Shown: in pieces, positions 26,810 to 37,673 of the stretch
Position numbering within the stretch: position 1 is the first letter of the stretch
Layout of the letters: each line of letters starts with the position of its first letter
Assembly: GCF_006228325.1 (NCBI RefSeq)
Contig: NZ_CP040231.1
Location: forward strand, 631,001 to 695,000
Origin: Streptococcus sp. 1643
Lineage (GTDB): Bacteria > Bacillota > Bacilli > Lactobacillales > Streptococcaceae
Length of the DNA: 64,000 nt
Reading direction: 5' to 3'
Notes under the pieces: generated by a model
What the model saw: only the letters and a program-made list of their open reading frames with translations
The model's database searches: none
Told to the model about the DNA's origin: nothing
Program-made: the position numbers and the translations under genes

Positions 26810-27331
26810 ATGAAGACAAAAGAAGTTGTAGACGAATTGACTGTCAAACGAGCGATTACGCGAATTACTTATGAGATTATTGAGCGCAATAAAGATTTGA
26901 ATAAAATTATCCTAGCTGGGATAAAAACGCGTGGTGTTTTCATCGCTCATCGTATCAAAGAACGCTTGGAGCAGTTGGAAAACATCACTGTTCCTGTTGT
27001 GGAATTGGACACCAAACCTTTCCGTGATGATGTTAAAAGCGGAGAAGATACTTCTTTGATTTCTGTTGATGTGACAGACCGTGAAGTTATCTTGGTGGAT
27101 GATGTACTCTATACAGGCCGTACCATCCGCGCCGCTATTGATAACATTGTCGGCCATGGTCGTCCTGCGCGCGTGAGTCTTGCGGTGCTAGTTGACCGTG
27201 GACATAGAGAATTGCCTATTCGTCCAGATTACGTTGGGAAAAATATCCCAACCAGTCGTTCTGAAGAAATCATCGTAGAGATGACAGAACTTGATGGCCA
27301 AGACAGAGTTCTGATTACTGAAGAAGCTTAG
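26810..27331 (+). CDS. pyrR: Bifunctional pyr operon attenuator protein / uracil phosphoribosyltransferase
   Basis: PyrR binds the leader RNA with UMP and causes attenuation; it also has weak UPRTase activity. The 173-residue protein has the PRPP-binding loop [13 protein letters not shown] near residues 93-105 and the TRGVFIA segment near 41. It is the first gene of pyrR-pyrB-carA-carB and should also act on the uracil permease leader at 19604-19768. Confidence 0.96.
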   Translation: MKTKEVVDELTVKRAITRITYEIIERNKDLNKIILAGIKTRGVFIAHRIKERLEQLENITVPVVELDTKPFRDDVKSGEDTSLISVDVTDREVILVDDVLYTGRTIRAAIDNIVGHGRPARVSLAVLVDRGHRELPIRPDYVGKNIPTSRSEEIIVEMTELDGQDRVLITEEA

Positions 27332-27349
27332 AAAGCTGAAGGAGTAGCC

Positions 27350-28273
27350 ATGTCAGAAAATCAACAAGCATTGAACCATGTGGTTTCCATGGAAGACCTT
27401 ACAGTTGATCAAGTGATGAAATTGATCAAACGAGGGATTGAGTTTAAAAACGGAGCCCAACTCCCCTACGAGAACAAACCTATCGTATCGAATCTCTTCT
27501 TTGAAGATTCTACACGGACACATAAGTCCTTTGAAGTGGCAGAGATTAAGCTGGGGCTGGAACGACTGGACTTTGATGTGAAGACTAGTTCGGTCAATAA
27601 GGGTGAGACATTGTATGATACCATCTTGACTCTATCTGCTCTAGGAGTGGATGTCTGTGTGATTCGCCACCCAGAGGTCGACTATTACAGAGAGTTGATT
27701 GCGAGTCCATCAATTACGACTTCCATCATCAATGGTGGAGATGGTTCGGGACAACATCCTAGTCAGAGCTTGCTTGATTTGATGACTATTTATGAAGAAT
27801 TTGGTCACTTTGAGGGGCTCAAGGTCGCTATTGCAGGCGACTTGGACCACTCACGTGTCGCCAAATCAAATATGCAGATTTTGAAACGCTTGGGAGCTGA
27901 ACTGTTCTTTGCAGGACCTGAGGAATGGAGAAGCCAAGAGTTTGCGGACTATGGACAGTTTGTAACCATTGATGAGATTGTTGATCAGGTGGATGTTTTG
28001 ATGTTGCTCCGCGTTCAACATGAACGCCACGAAAGTGGAGCGGTCTTTTCAAAAGAATACTACCATGCTCAACACGGCTTGAACCAAGAACGCTATAATA
28101 GATTAAAAGAAACAGCAATCATTATGCATCCTGCCCCAGTGAATCGAGATGTGGAAATTGCTGACCACTTGGTTGAAGCACCAAAATCACGCATTGTCCA
28201 ACAAATGACCAACGGTGTCTTTGTTCGAATGGCAATCTTAGAATCCGTACTGGCGAGTAGAAACGCCAACTAA
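27350..28273 (+). CDS. pyrB: Aspartate carbamoyltransferase catalytic subunit
   Basis: PyrB joins carbamoyl phosphate and aspartate in the first committed step of pyrimidine synthesis. The 307-residue protein has the carbamoyl-phosphate loop EDSTRTH near residue 52, HPSQSLLD near 136 and HPAPVNRD near 263. There is no pyrI regulatory chain, as usual in Firmicutes. Confidence 0.97.
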   Translation: MSENQQALNHVVSMEDLTVDQVMKLIKRGIEFKNGAQLPYENKPIVSNLFFEDSTRTHKSFEVAEIKLGLERLDFDVKTSSVNKGETLYDTILTLSALGVDVCVIRHPEVDYYRELIASPSITTSIINGGDGSGQHPSQSLLDLMTIYEEFGHFEGLKVAIAGDLDHSRVAKSNMQILKRLGAELFFAGPEEWRSQEFADYGQFVTIDEIVDQVDVLMLLRVQHERHESGAVFSKEYYHAQHGLNQERYNRLKETAIIMHPAPVNRDVEIADHLVEAPKSRIVQQMTNGVFVRMAILESVLASRNAN

Positions 28274-28322
28274 AACACAAGACGTTAAAAGACGCCAGTG
28301 AGCGTCCACGAGAGGTGAAAAT

Positions 28323-29402
28323 ATGACAAAAAGACTTCTAGTATTAGAAGATGGCACAGTTTTTGAAGGCAAGGCCTTCGGAGCAGATATAGATGTAACA
28401 GGCGAAATCGTCTTTAATACAGGGATGACAGGCTATCAAGAATCCATTACTGACCAGTCTTATAATGGGCAAATCTTGACCTTTACCTATCCTTTGGTAG
28501 GAAATTATGGCATTAATCGTGATGATTACGAATCCATCATTCCAACTTGTAAGGGAGTTGTCGTTTTCGAAGAAGCGCGTCGAGCTAGCAACTGGCGCAA
28601 CCAAATGACCTTGGATGAATTTTTGAAAGCTAAGAAAATTCCAGGTATTTCAGGGATTGATACGCGTGCACTTACCAAGATTATCCGTAAGCATGGTACC
28701 ATGCGTGCAACCTTGACTCACGTTGGGGACAGTATGGACCATGTGACGGACCAGCTCCAAGCAACAGTCTTGCCGACAGACAATATCAAACAAGTTTCTA
28801 CTAAAACTTCCTATCCAGCTCCAGGAGTTGGTTTGAGCGTGGTGCTAGTGGACTTTGGTCTCAAGCACTCAATCTTACGTGAACTTTCTAAGCGCAACTG
28901 TAACGTGACGGTTGTTCCTTATTCAACAACGGCAGAAGAAATTCTCCACCTAAATCCTGATGGAGTTATGTTGTCAAATGGTCCAGGTAACCCAGAAGAC
29001 GTTCCAGAAGCACTGGACATGATTCGTGGTATTCAAGGGAAAATTCCAATCTTCGGAATTTGTATGGGACACCAACTTTTTGCCATGGCAAACGGAGCTA
29101 AGACCTACAAGATGAAATTTGGTCACCGTGGATTTAACCACGCGGTACGTGAAATTGCAACAGGACGTGTAGACTTTACTAGCCAAAACCATGGTTATGC
29201 AGTCAGCCGTGAGGACTTGCCAGAGCATTTGATCATCACCCACGAAGAAATCAATGACAAATCAGTTGAAGGAGTTCGCCACAGATACCAACCAGGTTTT
29301 TCTGTACAATTCCACCCAGACGCAGCTCCCGGTCCACACGACGCTAGCTACCTCTTTGACGAATTTATCGAGATGATGGAAGCTTTTAAACAAGCAAACT
29401 AA
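28323..29402 (+). CDS. carA: Carbamoyl phosphate synthase small (glutaminase) subunit
   Basis: CarA releases ammonia from glutamine and channels it to CarB. The 359-residue protein has an N-terminal CarA domain and a class I amidotransferase domain with catalytic Cys247 in GICMGHQ and the His/Glu pair in QFHPDAAPG near 333. It follows pyrB with a 49-base gap and a GAGAGGTG RBS. Unusually, 445 bp separate it from carB. Confidence 0.97.
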   Translation: MTKRLLVLEDGTVFEGKAFGADIDVTGEIVFNTGMTGYQESITDQSYNGQILTFTYPLVGNYGINRDDYESIIPTCKGVVVFEEARRASNWRNQMTLDEFLKAKKIPGISGIDTRALTKIIRKHGTMRATLTHVGDSMDHVTDQLQATVLPTDNIKQVSTKTSYPAPGVGLSVVLVDFGLKHSILRELSKRNCNVTVVPYSTTAEEILHLNPDGVMLSNGPGNPEDVPEALDMIRGIQGKIPIFGICMGHQLFAMANGAKTYKMKFGHRGFNHAVREIATGRVDFTSQNHGYAVSREDLPEHLIITHEEINDKSVEGVRHRYQPGFSVQFHPDAAPGPHDASYLFDEFIEMMEAFKQAN

Positions 29403-29847
29403 GAACGAGTAAAAGCTCGTCGGAGAATTTATTTAACTGAACACGGACGGAAAGCTCGGAATTTAGAGAAACCAACTTGGATTGTCAATACTTCCTTGGT
29501 TTCCTAAAATTCAATCGCTTTCTATTCGTCCTTTGTATCTTATTTAATGTCGCTCTGTGAGGCGACGATAGAAAGTCAGGTCGTTTTTTAGTCGCTATCG
29601 GGCGAACTAAAAACTCCCTGCACTAGATTTTTTATCGAAAAATATCGTTTCTCTAAAAAATCGTCGGAGAATTTATTTAATGGCAACCTGAGAGTTGCCG
29701 AATAGAAAGGAGAAGGGTGGTCCGTATTTGCTGAACTGAATACGGGCTACGGACGGTGCTAAAAAGATAGTTATTCCTAGAACTGACAGTTCTTCGTCAT
29801 AACTCCTATTTTAGCTTTGTCCGCTTGACGCCCTTAATATCTTATAA
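29403..29847 (+). promoter_or_regulatory. Structured 445-bp carA-carB spacer with PyrR-box-like hairpins
   Basis: No credible gene lies here. Two hairpins have PyrR-like 10-nt loops on 4-bp stems: GTCG-CTCTGTGAGG-CGAC (29549-29566) and GGCA-ACCTGAGAGT-TGCC (29682-29699). Each loop matches 8 of 10 positions of UCCNGNGAGG. A 19-bp perfect direct repeat starting CGTCGGAG occurs at 29418-29436 and 29662-29680. Further hairpins are 29468-29503, about 29583-29613, 29627-29662 and a nested one at 29769-29804. GTCCGTA (29720-29726) can pair with TACGGAC (29748-29754), while CCGTATT (29722-29728) can pair with AATACGG (29739-29745); the two are mutually exclusive. Confidence 0.6.
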
Positions 29848-32800
29848 ATGCCTAAACGTACTGATATTCAAAAAATTATGGTGATTGGTTCTGGTCCGAT
29901 TATTATTGGTCAGGCTGCTGAGTTTGACTACGCTGGGACCCAGGCTTGCTTGTCGTTGAAAGAGGAAGGTTATGAGGTTGTTTTGGTTAACTCAAACCCT
30001 GCAACCATCATGACGGATAAGGAGATTGCGGATAAGGTCTACATCGAACCGATTACACTCGAGTTTGTGACACGTATTCTCCGTAAGGAACGTCCAGATG
30101 CCTTGCTCCCCACACTTGGTGGTCAGACAGGGCTCAATATGGCCATGGAATTGTCTAAAAACGGTATTCTTGATGAGCTTGGTGTCGAACTTCTGGGGAC
30201 TAAATTGTCTGCCATCGACCAAGCGGAGGACCGTGACCTCTTTAAACAATTGATGGAAGAGCTTGAGCAGCCGATTCCTGAATCTGAAATTGTCAACACA
30301 GTGGAAGAAGCTGTTTCCTTTGCGACATCAATCGGCTACCCTGTTATCGTTCGTCCAGCCTTTACCCTAGGTGGTACTGGTGGTGGTATGTGTGCCAACG
30401 AGGAAGAATTGCGTGAAATCGCTGAAAATGGGTTGAAACTGTCACCTGTTACCCAATGTTTGATTGAGCGTTCCATTGCAGGTTTCAAGGAAATCGAGTA
30501 CGAAGTTATGCGTGACTCGGCTGATAATGCCCTCGTTGTTTGTAACATGGAAAACTTTGACCCAGTTGGGATTCATACAGGGGATTCTATCGTATTTGCT
30601 CCTGCACAAACCATGTCAGACTATGAAAACCAAATGCTACGTGACGCGAGCTTGAGCATTATCCGCGCTCTCAAGATTGAAGGTGGGTGTAACGTTCAGC
30701 TGGCCCTTGATCCGCATAGCTTCAAGTACTATGTTATCGAAGTAAACCCTCGTGTATCGCGCTCTTCTGCCCTTGCTTCTAAGGCGACAGGTTATCCGAT
30801 TGCTAAGTTGGCTGCCAAGATTGCCGTCGGTTTGACCTTGGATGAGGTCATCAACCCAGTTACAGGTTCAACCTATGCCATGTTTGAGCCTGCCCTCGAC
30901 TATGTGGTTGCTAAGATTCCACGTTTCCCATTTGACAAGTTTGAAAAAGGGGAACGTCGTCTTGGTACCCAGATGAAGGCAACTGGAGAAGTTATGGCCA
31001 TCGGTCGGAACATCGAGGAGTCACTTCTCAAGGCATGTCGCTCTCTTGAAATTGGGGTTCACCACAATGAAATGCCTGAACTTGCAACCGTTTCAGATGA
31101 TGCTTTGATTGAAAAGGTTGTGAAAGCCCAAGATGATCGTCTCTTCTACGTTTCAGAAGCCATTCGCCGTGGCTACACACCAGAAGAAATTGCTGAATTG
31201 ACTAAGATTGATATCTTCTATCTGGATAAACTCTTGCACATCTTTGAAATCGAGCAAGAATTGGGTGAACATCCACAAGATTTAGAAATCTTGAAAACAG
31301 CCAAACTCAATGGTTTCTCAGACCGTAAGATTGCTGAACTCTGGAAAACGACAGCTGACCAAGTTCGCCAACTTCGCTTGGAAAATAAGATTGTCCCAGT
31401 TTACAAGATGGTCGATACCTGTGCGGCAGAGTTCGACTCTGAAACACCATATTTCTATTCAACCTATGGTTGGGAAAATGAGTCTATCAAGTCTGATAAG
31501 GAATCTGTACTTGTCCTAGGTTCAGGTCCAATCCGTATCGGTCAAGGGGTTGAGTTTGACTACGCAACCGTTCACTCTGTTAAGGCTATCCAAGCAGCTG
31601 GTTACGAAGCCATCATCATGAACTCAAACCCAGAGACCGTTTCTACAGACTTCTCGGTATCTGATAAGCTCTACTTTGAGCCATTAACTTTTGAAGATGT
31701 TATGAATGTTATTGACTTGGAGCAACCAAAAGGGGTTATCGTTCAGTTCGGTGGTCAAACAGCCATCAACCTTGCAGAGCCATTGGCAAAAGCAGGTGTG
31801 ACCATCCTTGGTACGCAAGTCGCTGACTTAGACCGTGCCGAAGACCGCGACCTCTTCGAGCAAGCTCTTAAAGACTTGGATATTCCACAGCCACCAGGAC
31901 AAACGGCTACCAATGAAGAAGAAGCAGTGCTTGCAGCTCGCAAGATTGGCTTCCCGGTCCTCGTTCGCCCATCTTATGTCTTGGGTGGACGTGCTATGGA
32001 AATCGTGGAAAACGAAGAAGACCTCCGTTCTTACATGCGTACCGCTGTTAAGGCTAGTCCAGACCATCCAGTTCTTGTTGATTCATACATCGTTGGGCAA
32101 GAGTGCGAAGTTGATGCCATCTCAGACGGAGAAAATGTCCTTATCCCTGGTATTATGGAACATATCGAACGTGCTGGTGTTCACTCAGGTGACTCAATGG
32201 CCGTTTACCCACCGCAAACCTTGTCGCAAAAGGTTCAGGAAACCATTGCAGACTACACCAAACGCCTAGCAATTGGTCTTAACTGTCTTGGGATGATGAA
32301 CATCCAGTTTGTCATCAAGGACGAAAAAGTCTATGTTATTGAGGTCAATCCACGTGCCAGCCGTACGGTGCCATTCCTTTCTAAGGTAACTAATATTCCT
32401 ATGGCTCAGGTAGCGACTAAGCTCATTCTTGGTCAAAGTCTTGAAGAACTTGGCTACCAAGATGGCCTTTATCCAGAAAGCACTCGCGTTCATATCAAGG
32501 CGCCTGTCTTCTCCTTTACGAAACTAGCTAAGGTAGACAGCTTACTAGGTCCTGAAATGAAGTCAACAGGTGAAGTTATGGGTTCTGATACAACTCTTGA
32601 AAAGGCTCTTTATAAGGCCTTTGAAGCTTCTTACCTACACTTGCCAACCTTCGGGAATGTTGTATTCACTATTGCAGATGATGCTAAAGATGAAGCCTTG
32701 GACTTGGCTCGCCGTTTCCAAAATATCGGTTATGGTATCCTCGCGACAGAAGGGACAGCAGCCTTCTTTGCCAGTCATGGACTTCAAGCCCAACCTGTTG

Positions 32801-33024
32801 GTAAGATTGGTGACGATGAACAGGATATCCCAAGCTTTGTCCGCAAAGGGAAAATCCAAGCGATCATCAATACTGTCGGAACTAAACGAACTGCTGACGA
32901 AGATGGTGAGCAAATTCGTCGTTCAGCCATTGAACACGGTGTGCCACTCTTTACAGCTCTAGATACAGCTAATGCCATGCTCAAGGTGCTAGAAAGCCGT
33001 AGTTTTGTCACAGAAGCGATCTAG
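29848..33024 (+). CDS. carB: Carbamoyl phosphate synthase large subunit
   Basis: CarB makes carbamoyl phosphate from bicarbonate, ammonia and two ATP for pyrimidines and arginine. The 1058-residue protein has two homologous ATP-grasp halves (about 1-400 and 550-930), each starting with IxxIGSGPI-type motifs, an oligomerisation region between, and a C-terminal MGS-like allosteric domain (about 935-1058). The ATG at 29848 lacks a visible Shine-Dalgarno sequence: the 25 bases before it are pyrimidine- and AT-rich. Confidence 0.96.
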   Translation: MPKRTDIQKIMVIGSGPIIIGQAAEFDYAGTQACLSLKEEGYEVVLVNSNPATIMTDKEIADKVYIEPITLEFVTRILRKERPDALLPTLGGQTGLNMAMELSKNGILDELGVELLGTKLSAIDQAEDRDLFKQLMEELEQPIPESEIVNTVEEAVSFATSIGYPVIVRPAFTLGGTGGGMCANEEELREIAENGLKLSPVTQCLIERSIAGFKEIEYEVMRDSADNALVVCNMENFDPVGIHTGDSIVFAPAQTMSDYENQMLRDASLSIIRALKIEGGCNVQLALDPHSFKYYVIEVNPRVSRSSALASKATGYPIAKLAAKIAVGLTLDEVINPVTGSTYAMFEPALDYVVAKIPRFPFDKFEKGERRLGTQMKATGEVMAIGRNIEESLLKACRSLEIGVHHNEMPELATVSDDALIEKVVKAQDDRLFYVSEAIRRGYTPEEIAELTKIDIFYLDKLLHIFEIEQELGEHPQDLEILKTAKLNGFSDRKIAELWKTTADQVRQLRLENKIVPVYKMVDTCAAEFDSETPYFYSTYGWENESIKSDKESVLVLGSGPIRIGQGVEFDYATVHSVKAIQAAGYEAIIMNSNPETVSTDFSVSDKLYFEPLTFEDVMNVIDLEQPKGVIVQFGGQTAINLAEPLAKAGVTILGTQVADLDRAEDRDLFEQALKDLDIPQPPGQTATNEEEAVLAARKIGFPVLVRPSYVLGGRAMEIVENEEDLRSYMRTAVKASPDHPVLVDSYIVGQECEVDAISDGENVLIPGIMEHIERAGVHSGDSMAVYPPQTLSQKVQETIADYTKRLAIGLNCLGMMNIQFVIKDEKVYVIEVNPRASRTVPFLSKVTNIPMAQVATKLILGQSLEELGYQDGLYPESTRVHIKAPVFSFTKLAKVDSLLGPEMKSTGEVMGSDTTLEKALYKAFEASYLHLPTFGNVVFTIADDAKDEALDLARRFQNIGYGILATEGTAAFFASHGLQAQPVGKIGDDEQDIPSFVRKGKIQAIINTVGTKRTADEDGEQIRRSAIEHGVPLFTALDTANAMLKVLESRSFVTEAI

Positions 33025-33047
33025 TTGAGAAAGAATTTTCACAGTTT

Positions 33048-33079
33048 TAAAGCCAGCGTTTTCTAACGCTGGCTTTTGC
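33048..33079 (+). terminator. Terminator of the pyr operon
   Basis: AAAGCCAGCGTT and AACGCTGGCTTT form a 12-bp stem, followed by TTG. Confidence 0.88.
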
Positions 33080-33236
33080 AATACAGAAATTGCCTATTTC
33101 AACCATCATTCTTTCCTTAAGAATCATTCTAAAATGTGATATAATAAGGGAGAATTGGAAATGGGAAACTATTTTCATTATATTTTCAAAAATTCCATTA
33201 AAAAAGTAAAGACAGATTAGAAAGTGTAAAATTCCG

Positions 33237-34571
33237 ATGTCTTCTTACAAAAAAGTCTCTCTTTCTGAGATCAACCAATCTATTGAAACTCCTAATAACA
33301 ATCATTTTTGGCAAAATCTAAAAGCATTTTTAGGACCTGGAGCCCTTGTAGCAGTTGGTTATATGGATCCTGGAAACTGGATTACCAGTGTGGTTGGTGG
33401 TGCTTCCTACAAATATAGTCTCTTATTTGTTATTTTGATTTCCTCCATCATTGCCATGCAGTTACAACAGATGGCTGGAAAACTCGGTATCGTAACTAAG
33501 ATGGACCTAGCACAGGCAACTGCACATCATGCTCCCAAATGGCTCCGCTATAGTCTTTGGGTGATTTTAGAATTAGCTTTAATGGCGACAGACTTAGCCG
33601 AGGTTTTAGGCTCAGCGATTGCCTTAAATCTTTTATTTAAAATACCGATTATGGTCGCTATCCTCTTAACCGTTTTAGATGTATTTTTGTTACTTTTATT
33701 GATGAAATTTGGCTTCAAAAAAATTGAAGCCATTGTTACGACCCTTATTTTAACCATATTAGCCATCTTTACCTATCTGGTAGCTTTATCCAATCCAAGT
33801 ATCCAGGGGATTATTGGTGGTTATTTACCAACTCCAACATTATTTGAGACACCATTGCCAGGTCATGAAAGCCAATTGACCTTGGCTCTAGGAATTGTAG
33901 GAGCGACAGTCATGCCCCATAATCTCTATCTTCATTCATCCCTATCCCAGACAAGGAAAATCAATCACAAAAATAAGAAGGATGTTCGAAAAGCCGTGCG
34001 TTTTATGACCTGGGATTCAAATCTTCAGTTGTCCCTAGCCTTTATTGTCAATTCCTTACTTCTCATTTTAGGGGCATCTCTCTTTTTTGGTCATGCATCT
34101 GAAATTTCAGCTTTTTCTCAAATGTACAATGCTTTACAGGATTCGACAATAGCAGGAGCGATAGCTAGTTCAACTCTGTCAACTTTATTTGCCCTAGCCC
34201 TCTTAGCAAGTGGCCAGAATTCGACCATTACAGGTACCTTAACAGGACAGATTGTCATGGAAGGCTTCTTACATCTGAAATTGCCTCAGTGGATTATCCG
34301 TATCGGTACCCGGATTTTTGCATTGCTCCCTGTGATTATTGTAGCCGTCTTGTTTGGACATCAAGAAAAAACCTTGGATCAGTTATTGGTCTATTCACAG
34401 GTCTTTCTGTCAATTGCTCTTCCGTTTTCAATCTTCCCCTTAATCTATCTGACCTCTAAGAAGTCACTGATGGGAGAATTTTCCAATGCCAAGTGGAACA
34501 CAATCCTAGGTTACACAGTTTCAATCATCTTGACCATTCTCAATATCAAGCTTCTTTTCGATATTTTTTAA
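33237..34571 (+). CDS. mntH: Nramp-family divalent metal (Mn2+) transporter
   Basis: This proton-coupled importer carries Mn2+ and related metals. The 444-residue protein has 11 predicted helices. Helix 1 carries DPGNW (Asp44) and helix 6 MPHNLYLHSS (Met226), the residues that bind transition metal in Nramp structures. The methionine supports Mn2+/Fe2+ rather than Mg2+. The RBS is weak. A TATAAT at 33140-33145 is the likely -10, leaving a leader of about 85 nt with no riboswitch that I recognise. Confidence 0.92.
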   Translation: MSSYKKVSLSEINQSIETPNNNHFWQNLKAFLGPGALVAVGYMDPGNWITSVVGGASYKYSLLFVILISSIIAMQLQQMAGKLGIVTKMDLAQATAHHAPKWLRYSLWVILELALMATDLAEVLGSAIALNLLFKIPIMVAILLTVLDVFLLLLLMKFGFKKIEAIVTTLILTILAIFTYLVALSNPSIQGIIGGYLPTPTLFETPLPGHESQLTLALGIVGATVMPHNLYLHSSLSQTRKINHKNKKDVRKAVRFMTWDSNLQLSLAFIVNSLLLILGASLFFGHASEISAFSQMYNALQDSTIAGAIASSTLSTLFALALLASGQNSTITGTLTGQIVMEGFLHLKLPQWIIRIGTRIFALLPVIIVAVLFGHQEKTLDQLLVYSQVFLSIALPFSIFPLIYLTSKKSLMGEFSNAKWNTILGYTVSIILTILNIKLLFDIF

Positions 34572-34652
34572 ACTCGTTTGAAATCAATTATAGTGTCAGC
34601 GTGAAGGCTGATAAAGAGAAAGTAGTAGTAATTGGTTCATAAAAACAAGTAC

Positions 34653-34685
34653 AAAAAAAGAACAGTGGTAACTGTTCTTTTTTAT
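34653..34685. terminator. Bidirectional terminator between mntH and rpmE2
   Basis: AAAAAGAACAGT, loop GGTA, ACTGTTCTTTTT, with T-runs on both strands; it ends two bases from the rpmE2 stop. Confidence 0.88.
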
Positions 34686-34687
34686 CA

Positions 34688-34930
34688 TTATTTGAGACCG
34701 TATTTTTTGTTGAAACGATCCACGCGTCCATCTGCTTGAGTGAACTTTTGACGTCCAGTGTAGAATGGGTGTGAGTCTGATGAAATTTCCACACGGATCA
34801 ATGGGTAAGTTTCGCCTTCGAACTCAACAGTTTCGTTAGAGCGTTTTGTTGAACCGCTAAGGAATTTGTAACCAGTAGTTGTGTCCATGAAGACAACTGG
34901 GCGATATTCTGGATGGATATCTTTTTTCAT
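34688..34930 (-). CDS. rpmE2: 50S ribosomal protein bL31, type B
   Basis: The 80-residue protein starts [14 protein letters not shown] and has the [12 protein letters not shown]-terminus of bL31. It lacks the CxxC zinc-binding cysteines, which makes it the C-minus (type B, zinc-independent) paralog. The start at 34930 was chosen for the conserved N-terminus, with AAAGGA about 12 bases upstream; the longer reading adds 14 non-homologous residues. Confidence 0.95.
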   Translation of the reverse strand: MKKDIHPEYRPVVFMDTTTGYKFLSGSTKRSNETVEFEGETYPLIRVEISSDSHPFYTGRQKFTQADGRVDRFNKKYGLK

Positions 34931-35049
34931 TTTGCAATATTTCCTTTCTGCCATGGTCTCTTTGCGAGCCATAGATTGTTACCATACTAGTCTATCAGAT
35001 TCTGATAAGTTTGGCAAGTCTTTTCCCTGATTTTATTAAAAATCTTGAT

Positions 35050-35079
35050 AAAAAATCACTCCAGTGTTTACTGGAGTGA
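35050..35079 (-). terminator. Terminator of the acidic-tailed membrane protein gene
   Basis: TCACTCCAGT, loop AAAC, ACTGGAGTGA then TTTTTTA on the minus strand. Confidence 0.88.
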
Positions 35080-35093
35080 CGGTAGAAGAATGA

Positions 35094-35957
35094 TTAGTTC
35101 TCTTGATTTGGAGTTTTTTCTTCTTGTTGATTTTTTACTTCTGTTTCTTTTACTGGTTCTACGTTTTCTGCTGCTGATTCAGCTTCTTTTTCAGTTTCAG
35201 TAGGTTCTGTTTCAGTTGATTCTGTTACAGTTTCAGCTTCAGCCTCTGTTTCTGTTGGTTCAGCTACTGGCTCAGCTTCTGTTTTTGTTTCAGATTCAGT
35301 AGTTTCTTCTTTTACTGGTTCTGCGTTTTCTGCTGCTGATTCAGCTTCTACATTAGCTGGTTCCTTAGCTTCTTCTTTTTGCTCGGTTTTCTCTTTAGCT
35401 GTCTCTGTTTTTTCAGCTGTAGTTTCTTCTTTTTTACGTTCTTGAGATTCTTTTTTGATTTCTTCGACTGCAGTTTTAACAGTAGAGCTTGTTACACGTC
35501 CGACAGTTTGAGCAAAATCTTTACCAGACTCAGCTAATTCAGTAAATGATTCTTTGGTAATTTTACCACCTGACATTGCCAAGAGACCAGTTACAACTAG
35601 TGCAATGCTAGCAAGAATAGCCAAAATCAAACCAAAGCCGATTGAAATGCCATATCCACCAAAGTTAGACATGTATTTATTTACATTAAAGAGACTATTT
35701 AGTGTGACGAGAGTTGCAATTGCACCCGCAACAATGACACCAATTGAGAACCCTTTAGGCATTGCTTTATTCATATTATTCAAGCAAGCAAGAACAATAG
35801 ACACAATAGCGGCGATAATGACAAACCACCCATCACCTTGGTAACCATTCACGCTATAGGATCCAAAAGAACCTGCATTTAAACTAGCCCATGGCAAAAG
35901 TGAACCAAGGATGGCTACTCCAGCAGAAATGAGAATATACAAACGATTTTTTTCCAT
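35094..35957 (-). CDS. Membrane protein with long acidic Glu/Thr-rich repeat tail
   Basis: Residues 1-130 hold four membrane helices. The remainder (about 135-287) is a Lys/Glu then Glu/Thr/Ala-rich low-complexity tail. Inside it the block EAESAAEN(A/V)EPVKE occurs twice, matching a 42-bp DNA repeat at about 35149-35190 and 35311-35352, so the tail is prone to length change by recombination. An extended -10 TGGTATAAT (35996-35988, minus) and AAAGGAG RBS precede it. Its function is unknown; the first domain resembles small streptococcal TM proteins without a named role. Confidence 0.78.
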   Translation of the reverse strand: MEKNRLYILISAGVAILGSLLPWASLNAGSFGSYSVNGYQGDGWFVIIAAIVSIVLACLNNMNKAMPKGFSIGVIVAGAIATLVTLNSLFNVNKYMSNFGGYGISIGFGLILAILASIALVVTGLLAMSGGKITKESFTELAESGKDFAQTVGRVTSSTVKTAVEEIKKESQERKKEETTAEKTETAKEKTEQKEEAKEPANVEAESAAENAEPVKEETTESETKTEAEPVAEPTETEAEAETVTESTETEPTETEKEAESAAENVEPVKETEVKNQQEEKTPNQEN

Positions 35958-36042
35958 TATTAAGTCTCCTTTTATTCAGTTTGATTTATTATACCATAAA
36001 CTGAGGTACAAAGAAACCGTATATTTTAAGAATATAGCATAT

Positions 36043-36072
36043 AAAAGGCCAAGAAAATTCTTTCTTAGCCTT
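36043..36072 (-). terminator. Terminator of pde2, overlapping its stop codon
   Basis: AAGGCTAAGAAA and TTTCTTGGCCTT pair on the minus strand, followed by TTAT. The stop TAA lies in the upstream arm. Confidence 0.75.
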
Positions 36073-37009
36073 GGTGAATCTGTAGAACCTCTTTCAGCTC
36101 TTGGTATATTTGTTCGTTTTCTTCTAGACTATAGGAATTGGCGCCACTGGCTAATGGATGTCCTCCTCCGTCGTGTTCTTTGGCAATCTCATTGATAGGA
36201 GTGATTTTACTGCGCATTCGCACACGGAAGTGACCGTCAGCTTGTTCAACAAAAATAGCCCAAGCCTTAACGGTATCAATTCGACCAGGTGCCCCAACAA
36301 TCGCTGCTGTTTCAGCATCCGTAACCTTATATTTTTCCAAGATGTCTTGAGTAAGCAGAACGCGTGCAGCCCCATTCTCATCAACTTCTAAGTGATCATA
36401 GACATACCCTTGCAATTTTGCAATCTTGAAGCTCATGGTATCCATTTGACGAGACAATCCAGCAAAGTCAAAATCAATTTCTCGGAGCTGGCCAGCTATT
36501 CTAAAGGTACGGGCACTAGTTGACGGGTAGAGAAAACGCCCTGTGTCCCCGACAATTCCTGCATAGAGAAGTCGTGCCGCTTCACTAGACAAAGCTAGCT
36601 GATTTTCTTGAGCAAATAATGCAATCATCTCACTGGCACTGCTTGAACTTGTATCCACCCATGATAGGTCACCATAGATATCATCATTTGGATGATGATC
36701 GATTTTGATGGTGAAAGCAGCTTGTTCGTAGCGTTTATCATCGATACGAGGACGATTCGCTGTATCACAAATAATCGCAAGAGCTCCTTTGTAGTCACTG
36801 TCTTGGACAGTATCCATTTCCGCCATCCAAGTTAGAGTTGGTTCGTTATAACCGACTGCTTTAATGGTCTTTTCTGGAAAATGGTGTGTGAGAAGAGCTT
36901 TCAAACCTACCTGACTCCCTAAGGCATCCGGATCTGGTTTCATATGACGGTGAATGATAATGGTATCGTATTCTTTGATTTTCTCTAATATTTGCTGGCA
37001 AATTTCCAT
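36065..37009 (-). CDS. pde2: DHH-DHHA1 phosphodiesterase Pde2 (pApA / c-di-AMP turnover)
   Basis: The 314-residue cytosolic enzyme has the DHH motifs: D26-P-D28 in KPDPDALG, the DHH triad in DHHPND near 108, and the DHHA1 GGGHPLASG near 278. It lacks the PAS/GGDEF and membrane parts of GdpP, so it corresponds to pneumococcal Pde2, which cleaves pApA (and c-di-AMP) to AMP. A NrnA-like oligoribonuclease role is a related possibility. The start at 37009 follows GAGG. Confidence 0.9.
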   Translation of the reverse strand: MEICQQILEKIKEYDTIIIHRHMKPDPDALGSQVGLKALLTHHFPEKTIKAVGYNEPTLTWMAEMDTVQDSDYKGALAIICDTANRPRIDDKRYEQAAFTIKIDHHPNDDIYGDLSWVDTSSSSASEMIALFAQENQLALSSEAARLLYAGIVGDTGRFLYPSTSARTFRIAGQLREIDFDFAGLSRQMDTMSFKIAKLQGYVYDHLEVDENGAARVLLTQDILEKYKVTDAETAAIVGAPGRIDTVKAWAIFVEQADGHFRVRMRSKITPINEIAKEHDGGGHPLASGANSYSLEENEQIYQELKEVLQIHQG

Positions 37010-37112
37010 AAATAACCTCAATTCTTTCTCATTTCATTGTAGCACAAGAATTTTTATTTTTAAAATGAAAAAGATATGATATAATGGAGAAAGATAAATT
37101 GAGGAGGACGTT

Positions 37113-37556
37113 ATGGCATTAGCAAAAATTGTATTTGCCAGTATGACCGGTAATACCGAAGAAATTGCAGATATTGTAGCAGATAAATTGCGTGACTTGG
37201 GCTTGGATGTCGATGTGGATGAATGTACGACTGTTGACGCTTCAGACTTCTTGGAAGCGGACATCGCAATCGTTGCGACCTATACTTATGGAGACGGAGA
37301 ATTGCCAGATGAGATGATGGACTTCTACGAAGACCTAGCAGATCTCAACTTGAATGGCAAAATCTACGGAGTGGTCGGTTCAGGAGATACCTTCTACGAC
37401 GAATTCTGTAAGGCTGTCGATGACTTTGATCGCGTTTTTGTAGCAACAGGAGCAGAAAAAGGTTCAGAGTGTGTTAAAGTGGACCTTTCTGCTGAAGAAG
37501 AAGACATCGAACGTTTGGAACAATTCGCAGAAGAATTGGCTGCAAAAGTAGGATAA
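37113..37556 (+). CDS. Flavodoxin
   Basis: The 147-residue acidic protein is a short-chain flavodoxin, a one-electron carrier that binds FMN through SMTGNTEE (residues 10-17), with the aromatic isoalloxazine loops TYTYGDGELP near 57-66 and GSGDTFYDEF near 89-98. It stands alone with its own terminator, divergent from pde2. Confidence 0.93.
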   Translation: MALAKIVFASMTGNTEEIADIVADKLRDLGLDVDVDECTTVDASDFLEADIAIVATYTYGDGELPDEMMDFYEDLADLNLNGKIYGVVGSGDTFYDEFCKAVDDFDRVFVATGAEKGSECVKVDLSAEEEDIERLEQFAEELAAKVG

Positions 37557-37562
37557 GAATCA

Positions 37563-37598
37563 AACTGCGCTGACTGGAAGAAGTCAGTGCGTTTTTTT
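37563..37598 (+). terminator. Flavodoxin terminator
   Basis: ACTGCGCTGACT and AGTCAGTGCGT form an imperfect stem with loop GGAAGA, followed by TTTTTTT. Confidence 0.8.
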
Positions 37599-37673
37599 AT
37601 TAGTTTTTTTGGGATTTTACTAGCCTATTTAGAGGCTTTTTGATACAATAATTCAAATAAAGGAGGAGACACT

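Noticed and set aside
29549..29592. Small ATG frame of 14 codons in the carA-carB gap
   Set aside because: No ribosome binding site and it lies across the PyrR-like hairpin; coding is not supported.
33079..33236. Mn2+ riboswitch (yybP-ykoY type) ahead of mntH
   Set aside because: The leader is short and AT-rich and shows none of the conserved loop sequences of that class.
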